A stretch of DNA of 64,000 nt from Diphasiastrum complanatum (lineage: Eukaryota > Streptophyta > Lycopodiopsida > Lycopodiales > Lycopodiaceae): contig CM055097.1 in the NCBI GenBank assembly GCA_029204225.1, positions 49,098,153 to 49,162,152 on the forward strand. The letters are read 5' to 3'. Made by a program: the position numbers and the translations under genes. This document shows positions 1 through 12,262 of the stretch, one piece after another (the stretch's first letter is position 1; every line of letters begins with the position of its first letter). Under the pieces are notes generated by a model. That model saw only the letters and a program-made list of their open reading frames with translations. It did not search any database and had not been told where the DNA came from.

Positions 1-2704
1 AACCAACATTTCTCCTGTGTGCCATGAAAATCAGCAGTCAGCTTCTATTTGGCTGATCGAATTCAGCTTGAATAATCAAGAAAGTTTGCGATGACACAGT
101 GAAGAGCACTTCAGAGTTGACCATCTCTACCCTTTTGGCCACTAAGAAAATCTTACCAGTTGTAACTCGTTTCTTTTGACCACCAGAAATTCCTCTCCGC
201 ATTTCATCCCCGACAAGTGTGTCAGCACAAATGTCAAGTCCCAAGATCTGCACATGGTTTCAAGCAAGAACAAAAAAGCAAACCCGTTCATTCATACTGG
301 CACTGCTCCTACATTTATGAGATAAAAACTGTCGAATAAATCAGAGCCTTACTGCTAGAAATGATTCAATCATCTATATGAACACAGTACTTTATTAAAT
401 AGCAAATGACTGTTTTTCTCACAAAAGAAAATCAAATTGGATGAGCAAGCAATACCTTTAAGATGTAGTCTGTGACGATGCTAGTTTCTTGACCTTCAAG
501 AGCTGTAGCCTGCATCAAACAAATAAGTTCGTCATGGTGTGTCCTCAAAACAAACATTGTGCATAGCCTGCAAAAACAATATTCGTGCAGCTTTTTGAAA
601 TCAATTCTTGTAGAAGGTAGCCACTTAAAATAGCAAATCCAATACAAACTAGGACCGTGACGCACCTGGATAGCTTAGAGAAAACCTAATCTCATTAAAA
701 AAAAAGTTTCTTCAACATTCTGGAAGCCAGCCAGGTGACAACAGATGGTGGCCCGTGGGTGCTTTTGAGGTGAAACTTGAAGGTTTGTGTCAACTGTCAT
801 ATTCTAACCTTCATAAAGACATCAGTATCAGGATCGGGTTTGATTCCTGCTGCTTTTTCCCTCCTGGAAAGCTCCATGAGCATCTCTGATCACAAACCCT
901 GGTCAGCTCAGTATGCAGCTAGGAAGGGCTGCAACCTATATTGCTACTTTGACCTTTTGACTATTGTAAGATGCTAAATTTGAACTCACCATATCTTGTG
1001 CCAACGCCTTGACAACGACCAGAAAAATCCAAGGTCTCCCTAACCGTCAGTTCTCCTATGTGTAGATCATGCTGGCTGATGTACGCAGATGTCCTTTGAG
1101 GAACAAACTCAGTTAGCTCATGCCCATTGTATGTTATCCGGCCAGAAACCTGCCAAAGTAGTGTACATCAGGCATCAACACTCGGCAGGTATCAAATGAC
1201 TACTACATTGAAAATTAACAATTCGTGAATGAAAGCTCTGCGATGAGATTATCATAAAGTGTCCAGCTAAAAAAAAAAAAATTATCTGAGATAACCAATC
1301 ATTAAAATTTTTGTCTTCATGTTTTGCAGTTGTGGCAGAACTCTTGCAAGTGGAAAATACTTCGCTAACAAACATTGGTGTGATTGGCAAATGAGTTGGG
1401 CACTTGCTACCTAATCTGTTCTCAGGAAAGATTATATAGAGGATAAAAAACAAAATTACTTTTCCAAATTTGATTTTGCGTACAACGTTCTTGGTTATCA
1501 TGGAAGGCAAACATGAAAGTTGCAACCAATCAATATCAGACAAGAAATGCTCTCTTTTAAATACTTGAACTCGTTATAGAAGTTGAACTATATATCAGAA
1601 TCAAGTCCAGCCAAGAGAAGACATACTTTCAAATCTTCATCAAGCTTCCCAGCAAGAGCTAAAAGCAAAGTTGTCTTTCCAGCATTTGGTGGTCCGAGGA
1701 GTAGTGTCATTCTGACAAAACATTGAAAAAAGCAGTTAGATGTCAATAGACGAATCTTGCAGAATGTAAGAATCGAAGCCAAAAAATAAGAATTTCTCTT
1801 CAGTTTAAGGAATCATTATTTGAGTTAATTAAGCAGCCCAACCTGGATGGCTTGATGATGCCACTGACATTGTTGAGAATATTTAAAGTTCTCTTTTTGC
1901 TTGGTAAGAGATGGAGCGAGTTCAGAACGCCCTGTGCAAAAAAGAGTACATATCAGCCTGTTATGACAGATAAGACATGTCAAGATGCACTTGCAGCACT
2001 TGATCTAATGAAGAACTTGAAAAATAATTTGCTTCTAACTTTCCACTTCAAAAGAATGGAGTCCTTCCTGCACCTCCCTTATTCTATTGAAGTAAAACCA
2101 GTGGCAAGATTAAACCCATACCTCAATGATGTTGGCTGTATAGTTGAGAAGAGTAGGCAGAGCTCTGCTTCCAACATAAACACCTGCATTTATGTTTAGG
2201 TTCTTATAACGAACTTCAATCTTTGGCAGCTCAATTCCAACTCTGAAGAAAAGAATAGAGAGATTTGTCAGTTCTCTCGAAGCTAACATCATGGTCTTTT
2301 ATATATTTTTATTTTAGCGACTCTCAGTTGATGAAAAGGCCTGCAGAGAGAGAGAGAGAGACCCACTTGTCAATTCTGTCACGAAGCTTCAACAGGAAGC
2401 GTTCATTATCTTCTTCTGTAACATGAAGGATCTTTTGGATAAACTGCTGCCTGTCTGCAATTCCAAATTTGGTGACATCAATCTCCTCGCTTATGATCCT
2501 CCCATTTTCCACATTTTTCAGTATAGCCGTCCGTATGCGATTGTATGTGGGCAGCTTTTCTATAGCTGCCCATTTCAACGCTTCTTCGTCATCTTCATCT
2601 CTGTTGACAGTGGAGGAGCGTCCAAATACGCTGTCTTCCCAATTCTTCGAGCTCATGGATCTTCTATCACCCCATAATTCACTTCCGCCTCCTGGCGTTG
2701 CCAT
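1..2704 (-). CDS. PDR-type ABC transporter (ABCG full-size), N-terminal part, multi-exon, runs off left edge
   Basis: Plasma-membrane exporter family with NBD-TMD-NBD-TMD order; only the N-terminus and the first part of NBD1 lie in the window. Exons read from GT-AG borders and frame continuity: 2367-2704, 2122-2242, 1843-1931, 1627-1711, 990-1149, 809-885, 456-509, 157-247, 1-14 (cut by the edge). The spliced product shows the family landmarks in order: [46 protein letters not shown], Walker [30 protein letters not shown] (Q-loop), [46 protein letters not shown], then the ABC signature region [15 protein letters not shown]. The start is the ATG at 2704 (MATPGGG); the frame is open to 2749, but the codon there is GTG, not ATG. 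No stops or frameshifts were seen, so the gene looks functional. Substrate and exact orthologue cannot be told. Confidence 0.95.
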
Positions 2705-3085
2705 TTGTATGGGGGATGCTCTGCCCTGTTGCCAATTGAGAGATTCCACCTACACTCACCAGTAGATCTTGCCCCTTTACTTGCAGAAATATAAGCTGAA
2801 GAAAGATATCCTTTATCTGCAGAAGTTGCAGCTGAAAAAAGATATTAAAGTCGTTTCTTTTAAACTTAAGATCAGCCTGAAGTATGTTGGTCTGTAGCTA
2901 CAGATCTGAACCAATTTCTTTCTATTCCCCTACTGCACTCAGACACAAGCACAGGAGCAAACCAGGTTGATAAGGGGGAAAGGCTGGCGATCGGCTTTCA
3001 GATATCATCTCTTCCAACCAAGCCTTGCATCGCCTGCTGCTATGTTTGAGCTTGCTGCTGCACACAAGAAACTGCGTGAAGGAGT
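2705..3085 (-). promoter_or_regulatory. 5' flank / presumed promoter and 5' UTR of the ABC transporter
   Basis: There is no gene here. It lies immediately upstream of the transporter ATG. An imperfect tandem repeat of about 37 bp is visible at roughly 2778-2851 (two copies of a TGCAGAA...GCTGAA.AAAGATAT core). No confident TATA box or transcription start could be assigned by eye. Confidence 0.35.
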
Positions 3086-3660
3086 AAAAAAAACTCGCTC
3101 GCTTACTTGCTTGATGGCTGCAGACAAGACACAATGCGAAGAAGAGCAAAATTGCTCGCTCGCTTACTTGCTTGATTGCTGCGGACAAGAAACCGTGTCA
3201 AGAAGAGCAGAGTTGCTCGCTCGCTTGCTGCAGGAGCGAGTGGTGGGAGAGGAGAGAAGAGGAGAGAAAAGCGACGCTACTGTAATTGCAGTGGATGTGG
3301 TTGCTCCTCTACATGTTGCAATGATATAGACGGTGTTGACAACCGACCACGCATTCTAGATGCGATCCAGGAGAGGTTGAAACTGACCACCATGTGAAAA
3401 AGAGCAAAATTGCTGGCTCGCTTACTTGCTTGATTGCCAGGACAAGACACCGTGTCAAGAATAGCAGTTGCTTGCTCGCTTGCTGCAGCAGCGAGCGGTG
3501 GGATAGGAGAGGAGAGGAGAGGAGGGAAAAGCGACGTAACCGTGATTGCAGTGGATGTGGTTGCTCTACATGTTGCAATGATATATACTGTGTTGACTAC
3601 CGACCCCGCATTCTAGATGCAATCAAAGATGCGATCCAGAAGACGTTGAAACTGCTCAGA
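3086..3660. repeat. Tandem duplication, two ~258-bp units plus a short third copy
   Basis: Unit A (about 3143-3400) and unit B (about 3401-3660) run in parallel: both begin AGAGCAAAATTGCT, carry CTCGCTTACTTGCTTGATTGC, a GAGAGGAGAG purine run, GCAGTGGATGTGGTTGCTC, a CATGTTGCAATGATATA block and a CGCATTCTAGATGC block, and end with a GCGATCCAG..G.GTTGAAACTG block. A partial third copy of the first ~57 bp sits at about 3086-3142. Frames through it encode Cys/Arg-rich peptides with no recognisable family, so I do not call a gene. The position 0.4-1 kb upstream of the transporter makes a regulatory effect possible but unproven. Confidence 0.85.
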
Positions 3661-5899
3661 AAAAGCAAACAACAGCTCTGCCCGATTGAACAAAAGCAGC
3701 TCTGGCAGCACAGCTCCTTCTGGAAGCATAGAGCGCCCATCTCATCCTCTCTCTCTATCTTGCCAGTAGATGCAGAGGTAGGCGAGAAAGCAACAGGGAG
3801 AGGAAGCTATCCTCCTCTCAATCAGTAACGGTTACGATCTACACGTGGAAATTTGTAAAAGCCTTCCAGCAAATAAAGAAAGGCTGTGTCAAAAACAAAG
3901 AGACCCAGTGTGTTTTTTACACTCTATATATGAGAAAAAATTTCTTTGTATTGTACTGTTCAGATTGTGTTTAGTACTATTAATTTCTTTGTAATGTACT
4001 GTTTAGATTGTGTTTAGTATTATTTAGCTGATGAGAGAGGAATGAGAAGACAGAGAGTGTGTGTATTTTTTACTAAGTCAAATAAGAAATATGTGTGTGT
4101 GTGTGTGTGTATGTAGGAAATGAGAAAATTGTCTTCTTTATCTGAAGAAGAAATATCAGGAATCAAAGTATGAGATCCATAAAGTAATGATATTTAGTAG
4201 TTAGGTGTAGAAAAAGTGTGTAGTAAAAGGTTATTTTGATTGTCTAGAACACACACAAGGTCATTGTCAAGGTCCAAGATGGACCCAATTTTTAATTTCA
4301 TTTGTCAAACTTCAAAGATTCAGGGAGGGACCCATGACGTGGTGTGTAAGGGTTGGGTTGGCACTTTGGAACTTGTTGGACATTGGATGGACTAAAATCT
4401 AAGTCATGCAAACTTCATTGACAAATGAGGCATGAATAATTGAGATGTGGATATAAACGTCCTTAGTTCCAACACTTTATTCCAAGGCCCATAAAGTCCC
4501 GTGACTCTTGATTGTTTGAATTTTGCATGGTGCTTTAGCTTAGAGATACAGTCAACTTTAAATCTGAAGATGTCATTTACTATGCGCATATACTGTCATA
4601 AAGTCTAGCTCTATTGCTTCTATCCTCAAAAATTCTAATTTCTAGCGTGAAGCCTCCACCCTACATAAGAGTCTAACTCTTAGGCCTCTACCCCAGGTTA
4701 ATCTTAGGCCTTATATGTAGAAAAATACTAAAAATTAGGGCAAGTGTAAAATCTAACAACAAGTTGATTTGAAAGATCAAGAGAGCTTGGATGTCGCTCA
4801 TGACATGCACGACACGTGCACGTTCAAACTGAAATGCATTCAATTCGATAAAGATTGGGCAAGAAAAAACATTGCAATTCAAAGCGACTAAAAGAAAGGA
4901 ACTTGGTTCTTTGTTCAAACTTGTGCAAAAGAGACATTAGTTTGTAAAAAATCAACATGATAGCTTACTGCTATTGTGGTATAGCACCTAACATCTCTTT
5001 GGTGATACTCTCTCTTAGTATTTACACTAGTAATAAAGCATTGTAGGTTTGTTGTCATGAGTATGAGGTGTAGTTAACAAATTTTTTTGCTAAAGTTACT
5101 ATTTGCCAAATCTAACAATAATGTATATCTTTGAGGTAGTAAGTTGAATAAGACCACTTGTTGGGTCCACAAAAAGTCTCGTTGGGCTTTCCTAGCCTAC
5201 ATTTGATAAGAAGGTACATGAAATGGTAAGACATATATATAACATCAAACTCACAAGCTATGAGGACGAATTGGATATGAAATTCAAAATATCTGAAGAA
5301 GGTACAATGCAATACCTCATGCTTAAAAGCTTAGAACCCCTTAAAATTCACATTTGAAGGGTACACGAAGAAATTGCATGCTAATATAATATTCCCCATT
5401 ATAAAGGCAAACAAAATTATATGTCGACTCATGCCTACTATGTGTTCGAATTTGAAATACAATTTGATGATGCTAGTGTGAATGCTATCAAAACTCGACT
5501 AGTTAGATTTTGGTCATATGACTTGGTTGGTCACTTGGCCACCACTTGTATCACAACCATTGCCTAGGGGGAGCCTGTGGATTTGTGACCCAAGATTGAG
5601 ATTCCTAGAATTTCTCTAGGGGTCATGACAAAAAGCTCAAGGAATTGACTCAAAATTTTGGCTTGCTATTTACTAAAGAGCTCATTAAATTATTGAAAGA
5701 CTAGTATCTTGCAAATGATTTTAGTGGAGGCTAGGAGATCTTGACCCATGATATTAGTTCCTAAAGGCCAATTTTTGAATTTTTGAAACCATGCTTCATG
5801 GGAACGAGTTACCTAGCTGCACAACGAACAAAAAAAAGAAACCACCCATGATTGCATTTCATGTATCTACGATGCCTACAAAATCATGTTGTCTTTTAG
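3661..5899. other. Intergenic, no gene recognised
   Basis: AT-rich DNA. A short (TG)n tract lies near 4090-4111. A plus-strand stretch near 5265-5340 reads ELDMKFKISEEGTMQYLMLK, which could be decayed copia gag but is too short to call. Nothing else is supported. Confidence 0.5.
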
Positions 5900-6500
5900 A
5901 ATTCTAACTGTTGATTGGAGGGGAGATAAGATAGAGGGGGCGAATACAAATCAATGAAATCTAAAGAGTTTTGCAAAGATAATGAGATAAAGAAATAATA
6001 TACTCAAGCACATACTCCACAAAGAAATGGAGTTGCAAAAAGCAAAAATTAAACAATTGTGGAGAGTGCTCGAAACAGAATGACTTGGCAACTTCTATTG
6101 GTCAAAGGCATACTACCACAATCTTGCAATATAGAGGTAACATTGTTGCAGTCCCTAGTATGGCTCCCGAGGAGGCTTTTCCAGGTATTATTCCAAAAGG
6201 AGAAAAAAAATTCCCATCTTTGGATGTAAAGCTTATCTGAATGTGCCAAAAGAAGAAAGACTAGATGGAAAATCCATCAAATGTATTTTTATCGTATATG
6301 ATGGAAAGACCAAGGGATACACATTCTTTAATCTAGTGATACATAAGAGACATGTTAGTAAGGATGTGGGTTTTGATGACATGCACATGGTAGATGACTA
6401 CAATAATGCCAAAATGGATAGTAACTCGATCAAAAGCTTCTCACAATTTGTGAGGAGAGTAAGGAAATTGAACCTCAAGAATTCAAGCAAGTGAATCATG
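5900..6500 (+). pseudogene. Ty1/copia integrase relic (plus strand)
   Basis: Reading through stops and frameshifts gives GGEYKSMKSKEFCKDN, then YTQAHTPQRNGVAKSKN, matching the copia integrase core block around DNGGE...PQQNGVAERKNR, followed by GCKAYLNVP and, in an open frame from 6243, KEERLDGKSIKCIFIVYDG and HKRHVSKDVGFDD. This is the integrase C-terminal part that precedes the RT linker. Several in-frame stops, no LTR or RT attached. At the position of the catalytic Glu the relic reads Lys (AKSKN), unsurprising in a decayed copy. Confidence 0.75.
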
Positions 6501-6732
6501 ATGGGATTGAAGAACATGATCAAACCCCATTTATTGAAGAATCAAAGGAAAGATTCTTGAATAGGAACCAAGAAATACAAGCTAGCTATATGCAAAAGGA
6601 AGGACCAAAATACCTACTCTCCAAGGTGTTGGAAATTGTTACGTCCATGTCTAGTTCAGAGAACTTGATCCTTAACATGGATACTCAATACTCTAGTGTA
6701 CAAGTATATTATTTATGCCTTGCCATTTCAGA

Positions 6733-7440
6733 CTAGGCCAGAAATATAATTAATAACCTTGTGAAGGCCCATGCATACCCATTCGGTGCTTGCTCCTGCA
6801 TGAGCTCCTCCTCAAAATCAAGATCTTGCTCCTCGGCCATCTTCGTCTTGATTGTTGGAACAATTGAGCCTTCTTCAAGCACATGCATATTATGTTCATC
6901 AAAGATAACATCCCTTGAAACAACAAACTTGTTCAAGGATGGGAGATAGATATTGTAGCCCTTGCTTGAGCTTGCATATCCAAGCATGGTCCCTCTTGTG
7001 AAAGATGGATCCTCCTTGGTTCTTGTTTCCAATGGCACATGCACATAACATATACACCCAAGATTAAGATTGGGTTTCTTTCCATACAACATCTCATAAG
7101 GAGTTTTTCCTTCAATCGCTCTGCAAGACATCCTATTCATCAAGTAGTTTGCACATACAAGAGATTCAGCCCAAAAAGATTTGGGAAAACAAGCATCCAA
7201 TCTTAAAGCCTTAGAACATTCACATATTGTTCTGTTCCTTCTTTCAGTAGCTCCATTTTCTTGAGGGATTTAAGGACAAGAAGCTTCTTTTTTTATCCCT
7301 TCCTCCTCACAAAAGGCCTTGAACTCATTGGAGATTTATTCTCCACCATTGTCACTTAGTAAGAATCTTGATGCTATGATTATGATGCTTAAGCCCCTAC
7401 AAACTCTTTCAAAGTAAGCACACCATGTTTGTCTTGTCTT
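6733..7440 (-). pseudogene. Ty1/copia integrase relic (minus strand)
   Basis: On the minus strand, from 7440 downward: SNEFKAFCEEEGIKKE, then (after a stop) PQENGATERRNRTICECSKALRL, then DACFPKSFWAESLVCANYLMNR, GKTPYEMLYGKKPNLN, TKEDPSFTRGTMLGY and FVVSRDVIFDEHNMH. This is the integrase core to C-terminus of a copia element. The catalytic Glu of the DDE set (ATERRN) is present. The last ~155 codons are open. It is broken upstream and is joined on the wrong side to the RT relic at 7440-7930. Confidence 0.85.
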
Positions 7441-7936
7441 GAGAAGTGTAGCCATCGGGTTGCTCCATGTAAACTCCGTCATCAAGATCTCCATTCAAGA
7501 AAGCATTAGAAACATCCATTTTCCATAGATCCCATCCAAAAAGTGTAGCAAGAGAAATGATGATTCAAATGCTTACCATCTTTTCCACGGGTGAAAATGT
7601 TTCATCATGATCAATACCATACTCTTGAGCAAATCTTTTTGCCACCAACTTTGCTTTGTACTTGTTGATAGATCCATCTTGGTTTGTCTTCACCTTGAAG
7701 ATTCAATTGCCTTCTTGTCTTGTGGAAGCTTCACCAACCTCCAAGTGTTGTTCTTCATAAGGGCTTGATACTCAAGACCCATTGCTTGGACCCACTCCTT
7801 CTTTTACCTTTCTTCCTTTACACAAGTAGGTTCATCAAAAATGTTAGGAAAGCAAACATTTGTACCCTCATCAATTTGATTAACCTTCTCATCATATGGG
7901 AGCCTTGATGGTTTTTGCCTTTGCCTTGATGTCTTC
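7440..7936 (-). pseudogene. Ty1/copia RT N-terminal relic (minus strand), out of order
   Basis: The minus strand reads KKEWVQAMGLEYQALMKNNTWRLVKLPQDKKAI, then after a frameshift KTNQDGSINKYKAKLVAKRFAQEYGIDHDETFSP. This is the linker and fingers of copia reverse transcriptase. It is clearly homologous to 15060-15555 of the intact element E2. In an ordered element the integrase would lie at higher coordinates on this strand; here it lies at lower ones, so the two relics are either separate insertions or a rearranged copy. The homology ends abruptly at about 7936 against an LTR-like repeat. Confidence 0.85.
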
Positions 7937-8902
7937 GGATAACACACTGTGGAGAAACCACCCAACCAAGTAGAAGCATCCAATCAATCTCTAGAAGCCT
8001 CACCCCCAAGCCAAGGAAAAAGAAGCATGAATGTAGAGTGAGAGCCTGGCAATGAATCAAGAACCATGATGAGGAGTAGGGCGAGTTTGGTCCTCTTATA
8101 TAGAGCCTAATCCATCCTGGGCACATAGCCATGCATAGCCCTATGTTTCCTATACATAGATTCACCTAGAATAGAGTCCTATGCATGGACCAACTATTCA
8201 TAGAATTGCTATTGATAACTCTCTACACATGCATACATTGTCTCATTACCTTGTCTAAACTCCACTTAGTGTGTTCTGGGCCTCACAAGGATATTAGTAA
8301 CTTTCGGTTACGTCCAATATGACGTGACATAACTAACAACTTGTTTCACTAGAGTACCGTGTATCCAAGTCTAGGAGACTAAAAGGGAATCTCCTTAGAT
8401 CATCCTTACAAATCCTAAACACAAAAGGATAACACACTGTGGAGAAACCACCCAACCAAGTAGAAGCATCCAATCAATCTCTAGAAGCCTCACCCCCAAG
8501 CCCAGGAACAAGAAACATGAATGTAGAATGAGAGCCTGGCAATGAATCAAGAACCATGATGAGGAGTAGGGCGAGTTTGGTCCTCTTATATAGAGCCTAA
8601 TGAATCCTGGTCACAAAGCCATGCATAGCCCTATGTTCCCTATACATAGATTCACCTAGAATAGAGTCCTATGAATGGACCAACTATTCATAGAATTGCT
8701 ATTGATAACTCTACACATGCATACATTGTCTCATTACCTTGTCTAAAATCCACTTAGTGTGTTCTGGGCCTCACAAGGATATTAGTTACTTTTGGGTCAC
8801 GTCCAGTATGACGTGGCATAACTAACAGCTTGTTTCACTGGAGTACCATGTATCCAAGACTAGGAATATACTGTATCCTATGTACTGGTCATGGACATAA
8901 CA
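7937..8902 (-). repeat. Ty3/gypsy LTR with an internal ~490-bp tandem duplication
   Basis: 7937-8426 and 8427-8862 are near-identical direct copies, both starting GGATAACACACTGTGGAG and both containing GGGCGAGTTTGGTCCTCTTA and TATGACGTG(A/G)CATAACTAAC. In minus orientation the LTR begins TGTTATGTCC at 8902, directly after a purine tract, so this is the 3' LTR of the gypsy relic at 8931-10760. The diverged relative at 28770-29231 has a single copy and extends further left, which suggests the second copy here arose by duplication inside the LTR. Confidence 0.8.
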
Positions 8903-8915
8903 TTCTTCCCTCCTT
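8903..8915 (-). other. Polypurine tract of the gypsy relic
   Basis: The minus strand reads AAGGAGGGAAGAA immediately before the LTR start TGTTATG. Position and composition fit a PPT. Confidence 0.7.
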
Positions 8916-8930
8916 AAACTGTTTCTATCC

Positions 8931-10760
8931 TTAGAAACTAAAATTCGGAAAGTTCTTCTTTATGTTATCAACTCTCTCCCACGAATCATCATCCTCAGTA
9001 CGACCCTTCAACCAAATTAAGCACTCAGAGATAGAACGATTTCTCAATTGTTTATCTCTGGTTTTGAGCAATTTCTCAGGTTCCAAAGGTACACTAAGTG
9101 ACAAATCTTTCAAATGGGATAAATCCTCATCCGATCCAACTGTATCACCATCATGTAAACTTAGTTTCAAACGACTTACATAAAACATTGGGTGTGCAGT
9201 CGATTTTCCTTGAAGATCGAGTTCATATGCCAAAGAACCAATTCTACGCACAATCTTGAAAGGTCCACAATAACGGGTAGATAGCTTATAATGCTTCCCT
9301 GTACGTAATGTCTTAGAATCTTTTGGAATCCTAAGATATACTCAGTCATCAACTTTAAAATCTCTTGGATATCTCTTAAGATCGGTATAGTGTTTAGCTC
9401 TATCCTGAGCACTACGGATACTATCCTTAGCCACTTGCAGCGTTTCTTGCATATCATGCAAAAAATTAGCAACCTTCTAAATCTTAACAGACTTCGTCTC
9501 AACATTTACTGGAGATCTAGGTTGAAAACCGTACATAAGCATAAAAGGACTGTAACCTGCAGCAGAATGTTTTCTACTATTATATGCAAACTCAACTAGT
9601 GGGAGATAATCTTCCCAATGAGATTTCCTATGAGAAGCATACGTCCTCAAAATATTTTTCATAGTTTGATTAGTCCTTTCTATCTAGCCATCTGATTCAG
9701 GATGATCATAAGAACTCAAACTCAAAGAAGTTTCCAGTTTATGGAATACTGCTGACCAAAAGTGCCTGTGAACTTAGGATCTCTATCATTAACAATGTCA
9801 CTTGGTAGACCATACAACCAAAATAATCTTTCAACAAAGATTTGGGCTAAATCAAAAGCCTTTATTGTTGACTTGACTGGTATGAATGCAGCTAACTTAG
9901 TTAACTGATCCACTACAACCCAAATAGAATCATTTTACCCTTGGGTCTTTGGAAGTCCAACCCCGTAGATATGTTTTCCCATTTCTTATCTGGGATATCT
10001 AACGGATGCAACAAACTACCAACCTTATGGCATTTAGCCTTCGCTAGTTGACAAGGCTTGCATTTAACAACATATGACTCGACATATGGCTTGAGCTTTG
10101 GCCAATAAAATTTCCTCTTAACCAAGTCCAGAGTCCTGTGTACACTGGGATGTCCTGCACAGGGTATGTCATGACATTCAAACAAAATCTTCCGTTTGAG
10201 CTCATCATCACCAGGTACGCAAACTTTCCCATTCCAAAATAGTAGTCCATCTTGAATGGTGAACTGTTCCACAATCTTCTTATCTTTCTTAGTTAGTTGA
10301 GTCCCCTGTGTTTCTGACTCAACACTCTCCACATTTCTTCCGGTCTGAACAATGTTCCAAATGTGACCAAAATGGAAATCTGATTCATATTTTCCTCTCA
10401 GCGAAAGATATAGATTCGTAGAAATATGGGTGAATGACAACTCGTTCAGTTTACCAATCCAGCTAAGAGCATCTGCAACTTGATTAGAGCTACCTTTTGT
10501 GTAACGGATTTCATGATTGAATTCTAGCATCAATTCAGCCCATCAAGCTTTTCTCCCCTGAAGATCATGTTGATTACAAAAATACTTAAGAGGCTAGTGA
10601 TCCGTATACACTACAAACTTACTACCATACAAGTAGTGTCTCCAGGTTTTAAGTGCATGGATTACAGCAAACAATTCCTTTTCCTACGTAGTATAACGCA
10701 ATTAAGGACCAGTGAATTTTTTGCTTTCAAACGCTAGTGGCCTATCCATTTGAAATAGAA
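8931..10760 (-). pseudogene. Ty3/gypsy chromovirus pol relic: RNase H - integrase - chromodomain-like tail
   Basis: Read on the minus strand from 10760 down. RNase H: FESKKFTGP, EKELFAVIHALKTWRHYLYG, FVVYTDH, YTKGSSNQVADALS. Integrase HHCC finger: HPSVHRTLDLVKRKFYWP...CKPCQLAK. Integrase core: DQLTKLAAFIPVKST, LPSDIVNDRDPKFTG, and HPESDG.IERTNQ with the catalytic Glu. Integrase C-terminal region: HWEDYLPLVEFAYNSRKHSAAGYSPF, AYELDLQG..TAHPMFYVSRLK. A short chromodomain-like C-terminus follows (LIWLKGRTEDDDSWERVDNI). Several stops and frameshifts. Gag, protease and RT are absent: the copy is 5'-truncated near 10760. Confidence 0.92.
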
Positions 10761-11745
10761 CTATTCCAAAATGAGCTAAATCATTGCTTTTCATTCAATT
10801 TGGTCACAATTTTTCATCTAAATTTAGTGTAGACTGGAACTTAGCATCTAGCATTGATTCTAGAACTCAAAGTGAGTCAATTACATTGGAGATTGGTGTT
10901 GTGTGACTTCATTTGCAGGTGTTTAGGTGTCTAACTAGAGGCAAAGTTGAATTCAATCCACATTACCAAGCTCCAAGCATTGATTTCTAGTTGAGTTTTG
11001 GAGGTGATTTCATAGAGGAGGCTTTCTAGCATATCAAGGATGAAGAGCCTGTGAAAGATTTCAACTAGTTTAGTCAAAAATGCTATGTTTGTATATTTGG
11101 CAATTGAGGCCAATTTTCATATTAGACTTAAAGTTTGACTTTTCAAAGTTAATTAGTCTCAATTTTATTTGAATAAACACTTTTTGAAAATGTGGGAAAG
11201 TTGGTAGTCGAGTTTGAGTAGATTCAAATTTGAATGTTGGGTACATTGAATCTAGACCCAAAAGTAGTAGGATTTACATTTTGGAGGGAAAGCCATAATC
11301 ACAAACTTAGGGAAAGCATTGGTTCATCAGTTTTGCAGTTAGGCTTTGTAAAAGGTAGGGTTTGGACCTATAATAATAGGATGTAACTCGTGGAGAAGTA
11401 GATCTTCTCTCTTCTCTATCTCATTTCATGCTTATACATGGTTCTCTTGGGTTCTACTATCCATTGCTGCACTATACTTGTGATAGCTTGCAATTCTATG
11501 TGTAGGATGATCAATATTTGCTATTTACAGGTTCACACATGTGAAATACAGTAGAGTATTGTTGCTGTACTGAAAATAGCTCTAGTTATGTTTTATTCAG
11601 TTTTGATCAAGTTCTATTAGAGTTTGCATCTCATTCATAGAGTAGATGCTGATTTTTCTACATTAGCAGGATTGTTGATTTGTTCTCTTTCTAACCCGAG
11701 ATCAGTTTATGGATTTGGATCATCAATGATCTGAATTCTTTGACA
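10761..11745 (+). repeat. Probable 5' LTR region of deleted copia element E1 (left border unresolved)
   Basis: The segment ends TCTTTGACA directly before a primer-binding-site-like sequence at 11746 and is followed 500 bp later by a copia gag start, so part of it should be an LTR. A GTTCACACATGTGAAATA palindrome (about 11529-11546) resembles the CACGTG palindrome seen in other LTRs here. The left LTR end could not be fixed because the partner 3' LTR was not found. Confidence 0.45.
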
Positions 11746-11757
11746 TGGAATCAGAGC
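11746..11757 (+). other. Primer-binding site (tRNA-iMet type) of E1
   Basis: TGGAATCAGAGC differs at one base from the canonical TGGTATCAGAGC complementary to the plant initiator tRNA-Met 3' end. It lies directly 3' of an LTR-like end (..GACA). Confidence 0.7.
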
Positions 11758-12262
11758 TTGTGTTTCGAGTTATGAAGGAGGAGATCATATATATCAATGA
11801 TTTGGTGAAGATATCAAGGCTAGAGCATGCTAGAAAGGATTCTACACCAAAATTGAGCTTCTTGCATATGTATATTGGATCTTTTGTAGATCAAAACTCT
11901 GAATAGGGTTATAATCTTGTTTAATTCTGATTTCTCATTTCACTTACTGGATTTGGCCGACTTTTGGATCAATAGAAAAGCCTAAGTGGTGGCTAATAGA
12001 TTGCATATCTCTAGATAGTGAGGTTACTGAACTTCATTTGAGTGTGTTTCAATCTTAGGAGGTGGCAAGAGTCATTAGATTGAGGATAGATCATAGCTTT
12101 ATCAATATTGCAGTATTTTATGTGCTGATTTGCTTGGATAAGTGCTAGAAGAGAATTGAGTAGTGTCAAATATTTGTGATTTCTCTTTGAAAACATTTGT
12201 TGTTGTTAAAAGGAGTGCTTTGTGCATTGAAATAGATTGAAAGTGAAAATCAGGTCATTGCT

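Noticed and set aside
2705-2749. Longer N-terminus for the ABC transporter (15 extra residues)
   Set aside because: The codon at 2749-2747 is GTG. The first in-frame ATG is at 2704 and gives a normal family N-terminus.
3394-3828. 144-codon plus-strand frame as a small cysteine-rich gene
   Set aside because: It lies across the tandem duplication, shifts frame relative to the sister unit, has no signal peptide and matches no family.
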